This document shows positions 58,780 to 64,000 of a DNA stretch of 64,000 nt, one piece after another (within the stretch, counting starts at the first letter, position 1; every line of letters starts with the position of its first letter). This stretch comes from Actinacidiphila acididurans (GTDB lineage: Bacteria; Actinomycetota; Actinomycetes; Streptomycetales; Streptomycetaceae): contig NZ_JADKYB010000018.1 in the NCBI RefSeq assembly GCF_016918855.1, forward strand, positions 1 to 64,000. Reading direction: 5' to 3'. A program made the translations under genes and the position numbers. The notes below the pieces were generated by a model that was not told where the DNA came from, made no database searches, and saw only the letters and a program-made list of their open reading frames with translations.

Positions 58780-59811
58780 ATGAGGATCGGAATCGTCGGA
58801 GCCACCGGACAGGTCGGCGGGGTCATGCGCCAGGTGCTGGCCGAGCGCAAGTTCCCGGTGACCGAGCTGCGGCTGTTCGCCTCGGCCCGCTCGGCCGGCC
58901 GGCCGCTGCCGTGGGCCGGCGGCGAGGTCGTCGTGGAGGACGCGGCCACCGCCGACTACAGCGGCCTGGACATCGTGCTCTTCTCGGCGGGCGGCTCCAC
59001 ATCCCGCGAGCTGGCCGAGAAGGTGGCCGCCCAGGGCGCGGTGGTGATCGACAACTCCTCCGCCTGGCGCCGCGACCCCGAGGTCCCGCTGATCGTCTCC
59101 GAGGTCAACCCGCACGCGCTGGCCGAGCGTCCCAAGGGCATCGTCGCCAACCCGAACTGCACCACCATGGCCGCCATGCCGGTGCTGCAGCCGCTGCACC
59201 AGGAGGCCGGCCTGGTCTCCATGGTCGCCACCACGTACCAGGCGGTGTCCGGCGCGGGCCTGGCCGGCGTCGCCGAGCTGCACCGCCAGGCGCTGAAGGT
59301 CACCGAGAACGCCGACCGGCTCACCTTCGACGGCGAGGCCGCCGACTTCCCCGAGCCCGAGGTGTACGCGCGGCCGATCGCGTACAACGTGCTGCCGCTG
59401 GCCGGCAGGATCGTGGACGACGGCCTGCACGAGACCGACGAGGAGCAGAAGCTCCGCCACGAGTCCCGCAAGATCCTGGAGATCCCGGAGCTCAAGGTGT
59501 CCGGCACCTGCGTGCGCGTGCCCGTCTTCACCGGCCACTCGCTGCAGATCAACGCCCGCTTCGCCCGCCCGCTGTCCGTCGAGCGGGCCTACGATCTGCT
59601 GGCCGCCGCGCCCGGCGTGGAGATCTCCGAGATCCCCACCCCGCTCCAGGCCGCCGGCAAGGACGCCTCCTACGTGGGCCGGATCCGGGTGGACGAGACG
59701 GTCGAGAACGGCCTCGCGCTCTTCGTCTCCAGCGACAACCTCCGCAAGGGCGCCGCGCTCAACGCCGTCCAGGTCGCCGAGCTGGTCGCCGCCGAGCTGG
59801 CCGCGATCTGA
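58780..59811 (+). CDS. asd: Aspartate-semialdehyde dehydrogenase
   Basis: Protein of 343 aa. NADP-binding GATGQVGGVM at residues 7-16, catalytic Cys127 in ANPNCTTM, and catalytic His in VFTGHSLQIN. It reduces aspartyl phosphate to the semialdehyde, the branch point to lysine, threonine and methionine. ATG 58780 follows GGAGAGAG. The usual partner, aspartokinase, is not adjacent. Confidence 0.96.
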   Translation: MRIGIVGATGQVGGVMRQVLAERKFPVTELRLFASARSAGRPLPWAGGEVVVEDAATADYSGLDIVLFSAGGSTSRELAEKVAAQGAVVIDNSSAWRRDPEVPLIVSEVNPHALAERPKGIVANPNCTTMAAMPVLQPLHQEAGLVSMVATTYQAVSGAGLAGVAELHRQALKVTENADRLTFDGEAADFPEPEVYARPIAYNVLPLAGRIVDDGLHETDEEQKLRHESRKILEIPELKVSGTCVRVPVFTGHSLQINARFARPLSVERAYDLLAAAPGVEISEIPTPLQAAGKDASYVGRIRVDETVENGLALFVSSDNLRKGAALNAVQVAELVAAELAAI

Positions 59812-59942
59812 GCCGGTAGGCTAGGCCGCCCGTACGAGTCGTGCGACGCCCACGGGCCCGTACGCGCTTCGTACGTACGCCACGCCCGGCGGCCTCTCCG
59901 GACGCCGCCGGGCCGGTCACGGCCCCGTACCGGCAGCCGCGG

Positions 59943-61244
59943 TCACGGCCCCCACACCAGCAGCCGGAAGGCCGCCAGCACCGCCTCCGCCTGGAGATCG
60001 GTCTGCACGTCCACCGGCACCCAGGCCAGGTCGTGCCCGGCGGACAGCTCGTCCGCCCAGTGCGCGAGCTGGTGCTCGCAGGCGGCGCGCAGGTGCGCGG
60101 GGGCCGTGCCCGGCAGCCCGTCCAGCAGCCGCAGCAGCACCCCGGTGGCGCGCAGCGAGATCCGGCGGGCCGCGATGTCCAGGGCGCTCAGGTGCGCCAG
60201 CGTGAGCTCCACCGGCGGCCGGTGGAACTCCTCCCAGTCCCCGGCCACGCTGTGGCTTATCGTGGCCAGCTCCTCGGCCACCCGCAGCAGCGGCGGCGCG
60301 GCGGGGGAGCCGCCGGGCTCGGGCAGCAGCGGCCGGACCCGGTCCAGCAGCGCGGCGGTACGGGCCGACTGCCGGCGCAGCAGCCCCGCGAGTTCGGTCA
60401 TCGCGCGCGCCGGGTCCGGGTGCGGGGCGCTGTCGGCCACCTTGCGGGAGGCCCACATCGGCACCTCGAACAGCGCGGTCGTCCCGCCGTAGCGGTGCGG
60501 CCGGATCCAGGTGGAGCGGTTGACGTCCTCCGGGAGGCTGGCGAACTGGGTGGGCTCGCCGGGCGCGGGCATCACGTAGACGCCGGGGCCGGAGACCGTC
60601 CAGTACATCGCGTCGTAGGTGCCGGTCTGCACCGGCACGTCGCGTTCGGCGGACAGCTTCAGCAGCGGCTCGGCCAGGCCCGGCAGGTCCCGGGTGAGCT
60701 GGATCCAGCTCCCGCCGAGGTCGTTGCCGTGCAGCGAGCACTGCAGGAAGGGCCGCAGCTCGTCGATCAGGGCGGTCAGCACCAGCGACTCGGGCAGCTG
60801 GTCGTCCGCGGCGCGCAGCGAGGGCGCCCACTCCGGCTGTTCGTCGGCGGGCGGGCGGTAGGCGTGCCGGAAGTGCTCGGCGGGGGTGCGGCGGACGGCG
60901 GGCCCGGCCTCGGTGTGCAGCGTGCCGTCCGGGTCGAGGCAGAGCAGGAAGTGCCAGGAGGCGTCCGCGCGCACGTGCAGCCGGGAGTCGGCGGTCACCC
61001 GTTCGGCCAGCCGCAGCGCGGTCGCCGCGCCGACCCGCTCGTCGGAGTGCGGCCCGGCGACCACCAGCACGTTGCGCCGCCCGCGCCCCACCGTCAGCAG
61101 GTGCAGCGGCCGGCCCCGGCGGGAGCGGCCGACCTCGCGCAGCACGCACAGTCCCGGGCGCAGACGCGCGAACGCGGAGGCCGCAGCAGCGACCTCCGCG
61201 ACGCTGGGATATGCGTCGGCTGTTCCCGAAAGTGCCGACGTCAC
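59943..61244 (-). CDS. M14-family zinc carboxypeptidase
   Basis: Protein of 433 aa. The zinc ligands HxxE are His66 and Glu69 (VVAGPHSDERVG), with third ligand His172 (QCSLHGNDLGG). The catalytic Glu is Glu260 (TALFEVPMWA). The protein is thus predicted active. The C-terminal 150 residues form a helical domain also seen in the second M14 gene at the right edge. There is no signal peptide, so it acts in the cytosol. The GTG start overlaps the stop of a 24-codon peptide gene (GTGA), giving coupled translation. Divergent from the RRE-ThiF gene. It may trim or mature the peptide, or cleave another peptide. Confidence 0.88.
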   Translation of the reverse strand: MTSALSGTADAYPSVAEVAAAASAFARLRPGLCVLREVGRSRRGRPLHLLTVGRGRRNVLVVAGPHSDERVGAATALRLAERVTADSRLHVRADASWHFLLCLDPDGTLHTEAGPAVRRTPAEHFRHAYRPPADEQPEWAPSLRAADDQLPESLVLTALIDELRPFLQCSLHGNDLGGSWIQLTRDLPGLAEPLLKLSAERDVPVQTGTYDAMYWTVSGPGVYVMPAPGEPTQFASLPEDVNRSTWIRPHRYGGTTALFEVPMWASRKVADSAPHPDPARAMTELAGLLRRQSARTAALLDRVRPLLPEPGGSPAAPPLLRVAEELATISHSVAGDWEEFHRPPVELTLAHLSALDIAARRISLRATGVLLRLLDGLPGTAPAHLRAACEHQLAHWADELSAGHDLAWVPVDVQTDLQAEAVLAAFRLLVWGP

Positions 61245-61315
61245 GTGCCGGACGCGTTGCTGTCGCCCGTGGTCTCCCTCTTGTCCAGCGGTCGGATGAC
61301 GATGGTCGCAGCCAT
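61241..61315 (-). CDS. 24-residue peptide, candidate RiPP precursor or signal peptide
   Basis: Begins MAATIVIRPLDKRE and ends TTGDSNASGT. AGGGGAG lies 5 nt before ATG 61315. The stop TGA shares GTGA with the M14 start. The N-terminal half is a hydrophobic strand followed by charged residues, which could dock in the PqqD-like domain of the divergent gene. The C-terminal part is polar with Asn, Ser and Gly, suited to be a modified core. No homology is known to me. It could also be a simple translational leader for the peptidase. Confidence 0.6.
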   Translation of the reverse strand: MAATIVIRPLDKRETTGDSNASGT

Positions 61316-61460
61316 GATGACTCCCCTCAAGTCGGCTGTGTGGCACGGGAGTTGATGCCCTTCCCCCGGTTTTCTCCCCGGTTTTCTCCCGCGCCTTGCC
61401 AAGGCTGCGGCGACCCGGGGACAGTGTCAAGGGCGCGCATTGGGCGTGAGGGGGGAGTGC
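61316..61460. other. Divergent regulatory region of the peptide/ThiF locus
   Basis: CCGGTTTTCTCC occurs twice in direct tandem (61366-61377 and 61378-61389). Between two divergent genes such a repeat could be a regulator site. No other gene-like sequence is seen. Confidence 0.5.
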
Positions 61461-62627
61461 GTGACGAGCGCATCGCGGGCCGACGGGGACACCGGGGAAC
61501 TGCTGCGGCCCCGGATCAAACCCGAGCACCGGCCCTACCGCACCGTGGACGGAAACGTCCGGATCGGCAGCGTCATCTACGGGATCGGCGCCGAGATCGA
61601 GGATCCCGACGGCTGGGTGTGGGCCCTGACCGAGGCCATGGACGGCACCCGGACCGTCGACCTGATCACCGCCGAGGTCGCCGCCCGCCATCCGTCCGTG
61701 CCGCCGGAGACGGTACGCGCGGCCATGGCGGAACTGCGGGCGGCCGGGTTCGTCGACGACGCCGCCGCGCCGCTGCCGCCGGACCTCGGCGAGCGCGACC
61801 GGGTCCGGCACGGGCGCGGGGTGGCGCTGCTGCGCTGGATGGACCTCAGCCCGCGCAGCACCCCGTGGGCGGCGCAGGCCCGATTACGCCGGGCCCGCGC
61901 GCTGGTGCTGGGTGTCGGCGGTACGGGCGGCGCCGCCGCTCAGGTGCTGGTCGCCTCGGGGCTGGGCCGGCTGCACGCGGTGGACCCCGACGTGGTCGAA
62001 CTGTCCAACCTCAACCGCCAGTTGCTCTACCGCGAGACCGACATCGGCCGCCCCAAGGTGGCCGCCGCGCTGACCGCCCTGAAATCGCTGAACTCCGACG
62101 TCACGGTTACCGGGGAGCGCCGCGAGGTGCGCGGCCCCGACGACCTGGCCGCGCTGCTGACCGCGGCCCCGTACGACATCCTCGTCCTCGGCGCCGACCG
62201 GCCGCCGGACATCCGCCGCTGGGCCAACCGGGTCTGCCTGCGCCTGGGGCTGCCCTGGGTGGAGGGCGGCTACCGCGGCCCGCTGATCACCGCCGGGCTG
62301 CACGTGCCGGGCGCGGGCCCCTGCTGGGAGTGCCAGCGGGCCGGCGAGATCGCCCGCCGCGACCTGCGGCTGGCCCCGGGCCAGAGCGAGGACGCCGCCT
62401 CCCCGCGGATGCCCTGGAACCCGGCGAGCGCGGTCACCGCCACCCTCTCCGGCACCCTGGTCGCCCACGCGGCGCTGGCGTACCTCACCGGGGTGCCGCC
62501 CACCGAGCCGGGCTTCCGCTTCGGGCTCAACCTGATGGCGCTCGGCGATCCCGTGCTGATCCGCCATCCCCGTCGCCCGGACTGCCCGGCCTGCGGCACC
62601 GCGCGCCTCGCGCCCGGCGCCGCCTAG
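61461..62627 (+). CDS. RRE-ThiF protein: E1-like adenylating enzyme with peptide-recognition domain
   Basis: Protein of 388 aa. Residues about 15-100 (LLRPRIKPEHRPYRTVDGNV, EAMDGTRTVDLITAEV, MAELRAAGFVDD) resemble the PqqD-like winged-helix recognition element of TOMM/ThiF proteins. The ThiF domain has the nucleotide motif GVGGTGG (151-157), Asp175/Asp177, Arg186 and Lys199 (SNLNRQLLYRETDIGRPK). The zinc-site CxxC pairs are Cys288/291 and Cys375/378. Such enzymes adenylate a peptide or protein C-terminus, as MccB and PaaA do. Start: GTG 61461 is taken with GGGGGAG close upstream; TTG 61440 or GTG 61446 are possible. Confidence 0.82.
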   Translation: MTSASRADGDTGELLRPRIKPEHRPYRTVDGNVRIGSVIYGIGAEIEDPDGWVWALTEAMDGTRTVDLITAEVAARHPSVPPETVRAAMAELRAAGFVDDAAAPLPPDLGERDRVRHGRGVALLRWMDLSPRSTPWAAQARLRRARALVLGVGGTGGAAAQVLVASGLGRLHAVDPDVVELSNLNRQLLYRETDIGRPKVAAALTALKSLNSDVTVTGERREVRGPDDLAALLTAAPYDILVLGADRPPDIRRWANRVCLRLGLPWVEGGYRGPLITAGLHVPGAGPCWECQRAGEIARRDLRLAPGQSEDAASPRMPWNPASAVTATLSGTLVAHAALAYLTGVPPTEPGFRFGLNLMALGDPVLIRHPRRPDCPACGTARLAPGAA

Positions 62628-63520
62628 TCGATGGTGCCGCCCGCGCCGTCCGAGCGCCACAGCATGTCCTGCGGGGTCTCCTCGGCGACCTCGTACCACT
62701 CCTCGGGGCGGCGCGGGCGCGGTATCTCGCCGCCGCGGCGCAGCATCCGCCCGTCGCGCAGGTGGCGGCCGAGCAGCGCGCCGCCGAACACCACGAAGCC
62801 CACGCCGACCAGCCAGGTGACCACGGTGAGCACGGTGCCGACCGGGCCGTAGGTGTCGGCGTTGGAGACCGTCATCTTGGCGAAGACGAGCTGGGAGAAC
62901 ACCCGCAGGCCGGCCAGCCCGAGCATGGTGAAGACCGCGCCGGGCAGCGCGGTGCGCGCGGTGATCATGCCGCCGAGCAGGAAGCGCTGGCCCCAGGCGA
63001 AGAAGACCACGCCCAGCACGAAGGTCAGCACGATCCGCGTCACCCGCGACGCCGGCCCGCTGCCCAGCACCTCGGCGCTCTGCGACTCGCAGAACAGGTA
63101 GCCGGTGAGCACCGCGAGCCACACCGTGCGGCGCAGGTCCCGGTGCCAGGGCCCGGCCGGCAGGTCCCAGATCTTGCGGTAGCCCGTCTCGATGCTGGCC
63201 ACGAAGGTGAGCCCGAAGTACGCCAGCGACGCCAGGCTCCACGCGCTGGTGGCGCTCAGGACATTGCCGGGCGCCGCGAACAGCCCGCGTACGCTGCTCG
63301 CGCCCTGGTCGTTCAGGCCCATGCCGTCCACCACCCACTGGGCGAAGCCCGGCCGGTGCTCCCAGGGGGTCGCGGCGGCCACCACGACCAGCAGCGGCAT
63401 GAGCGTGACGAAGCCGAGCGCGGCGAAGCCCATCGAACGGTGCATCAGTTCGATGTGCACGGCCTGCTTCCACAGCCGCCCGGTCGCGGACCGCTTCCAG
63501 GCGCCTTTCAGTCCGGCCAT
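62624..63520 (-). CDS. YihY/BrkB family integral membrane protein
   Basis: Protein of 298 aa with six membrane segments and the family layout (LMHRSMGFAALGFVTLMPLLVVVA, RKIWDLPAGPWHRDLRRTVWLAVL, PGAVFTMLGLAGLRVFSQL, VTWLVGVGFVVFGGALLGRHLRDG). The role of the family is unsettled (once called RNase BN). Its stop codon overlaps the convergent ThiF stop by 2 bp. ATG 63520 with GAGAGG upstream. It stands between two M14 peptidase genes and could be a membrane component of the same locus. Confidence 0.85.
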   Translation of the reverse strand: MAGLKGAWKRSATGRLWKQAVHIELMHRSMGFAALGFVTLMPLLVVVAAATPWEHRPGFAQWVVDGMGLNDQGASSVRGLFAAPGNVLSATSAWSLASLAYFGLTFVASIETGYRKIWDLPAGPWHRDLRRTVWLAVLTGYLFCESQSAEVLGSGPASRVTRIVLTFVLGVVFFAWGQRFLLGGMITARTALPGAVFTMLGLAGLRVFSQLVFAKMTVSNADTYGPVGTVLTVVTWLVGVGFVVFGGALLGRHLRDGRMLRRGGEIPRPRRPEEWYEVAEETPQDMLWRSDGAGGTID

Positions 63521-63673
63521 GACGTCGTCACCTCTCCGCAGCGTTACCGCAGTGGATACCTGCCGAGGTTCCCCCCGCGCAACTCCCGGCCCACAGGACG
63601 CGTCACCTGTCGCCGGATCACACGGGATCACACGGGCCGCGACACGGGTCCCCCCGTCAAAAAGAGGCGCGGA

Positions 63674-64000
63674 TCACGGCAGCAGTTCCACCGCGGCCAG
63701 TACGGTGCGCGCCTGGAGCTCCGCCTGGTCGCCGACCGGCACCCATTTGGCGTCCATGCCGAACACCAGGTCGCGGGTGCCCGCCTCCAGCCGCCGTTCC
63801 AGCCGGGCCCGCACCCGCCCGCCCTCGGAGTCCGGGTCGTCCGCCAGGCGCCGCTGGTCCAGCAGCCGCAGCAGCATGCCGGTGGCGCGCAGCGGGATCC
63901 GCCGGGCGGCGATGTCGAGCGCCGCGATGTGCGCCATGGTCAGCGGGACCGGGGAGGTGACGGCCAGTCCCTCGTAGTCGTCGGCGAGCCCGGTCACCGC
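63674..64000 (-). CDS. M14-family carboxypeptidase paralog, C-terminal part (runs off right edge)
   Basis: The visible 108 residues end in a domain clearly homologous to the C-terminus of the M14 protein at 59943-61244. Shared blocks include LDIAARRIPLRATGMLLRLL (LDIAARRISLRATGVLLRLL there), KWVPVGDQAELQARTVLAAV (AWVPVDVQTDLQAEAVLAAF there), and the preceding LTMAHIAA/LTLAHLSA. The zinc-binding part and start lie beyond the window. It is a recent or conserved duplication in the same locus. Confidence 0.75.
   Translation of the reverse strand, partial: AVTGLADDYEGLAVTSPVPLTMAHIAALDIAARRIPLRATGMLLRLLDQRRLADDPDSEGGRVRARLERRLEAGTRDLVFGMDAKWVPVGDQAELQARTVLAAVELLP

Noticed and set aside
61314..61355. 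Plus-strand 13-codon frame (MMTPLKSAVWHGS) opposite the peptide start
   Set aside because: It lies over the ribosome site of the minus-strand peptide, has no ribosome site itself and is too short to support.
1..64000. CRISPR arrays, tRNA genes, integrases, transposases, phage genes
   Set aside because: None seen: no regular short repeats with spacers, no cloverleaf-like sequence noticed, no transposase or integrase motif.

Overview
The window is a high-GC actinobacterial chromosome segment, almost certainly Streptomyces or a close relative (Streptomycetaceae). The evidence is third-position G/C codon use, many GTG starts, many probable leaderless genes (a -10-like TANNNT box 6-7 nt before the start codon), and hallmark genes: mshD (mycothiol), glnR, the nickel regulator nur with all its metal ligands, the c-di-GMP-binding anti-sigma factor rsiG, csoR with its operator, and a PHO-box-controlled pst operon. 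From memory, gene order from about 4.9 to 51.6 kb follows the S. coelicolor region around SCO4126-SCO4183. This was not checked by search.

Layout. 1-180: tail of an rRNA operon (5S rRNA and terminator). 0.2-4.8 kb: GNAT, ECF sigma factor with an NTF2-like tail, a D-2-hydroxyacid dehydrogenase divergent from a LacI regulator, with two LacI-type operators between them. 4.9-13.5 kb: six-gene type IV secretion-like membrane cluster (like cmdABCDEF) and a divergent lytic transglycosylase/NlpC hydrolase. 13.8-17.7 kb: PAP2 protein, Tat lipoprotein flavin oxidase, lipoprotein, small protein. 17.8-31.3 kb: copper and phosphate block: csoR, DUF47-pitH, pstSCAB, then ppk-CHAD-NUDIX (the last frameshifted) and mshD-MFS. 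31.4-33.0 kb: secreted protein and a Phd/VapC toxin-antitoxin pair. 33.0-38.8 kb: MprAB-like two-component system with an anchored serine protease, a LacI regulator and glnR. 39-51.6 kb: conserved housekeeping and sulfur block (MoaD-like protein, Cys leader peptide, rhodanese, DUF1416, DUF3099, DsrE), three tandem related membrane-anchored proteins, nitrobindin-like protein, nur, ygfZ, dtd, rsiG. 51.6-57.4 kb: accessory-looking genes with small intergenic repeats (SDR/TetR, Eis-like acetyltransferase, GntR/HAD, GNAT). 57.4-64.0 kb: DapA-like protein with a repetitive insertion, asd, then a locus combining a 24-residue peptide gene, a coupled M14 carboxypeptidase, a divergent RRE-ThiF (E1-like) protein, a YihY membrane protein, and a second, paralogous M14 gene cut by the right edge.

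The last locus is the best candidate for an undescribed system. The peptide stop and the M14 start share GTGA, the M14 zinc ligands are intact, and the divergent gene pairs a PqqD-like recognition domain with a ThiF adenylation domain, the enzyme type that activates peptide carboxylates in microcin C and pantocin biosynthesis. A RiPP-type pathway, or a peptide-conjugation pathway, is a reasonable hypothesis. Other points of interest are a VirD4-like protein without a Walker A motif, repeats resembling intergenic palindromes expanded inside a coding sequence, and three 11-bp-phased half-sites in front of the protease of the MprAB-like locus.
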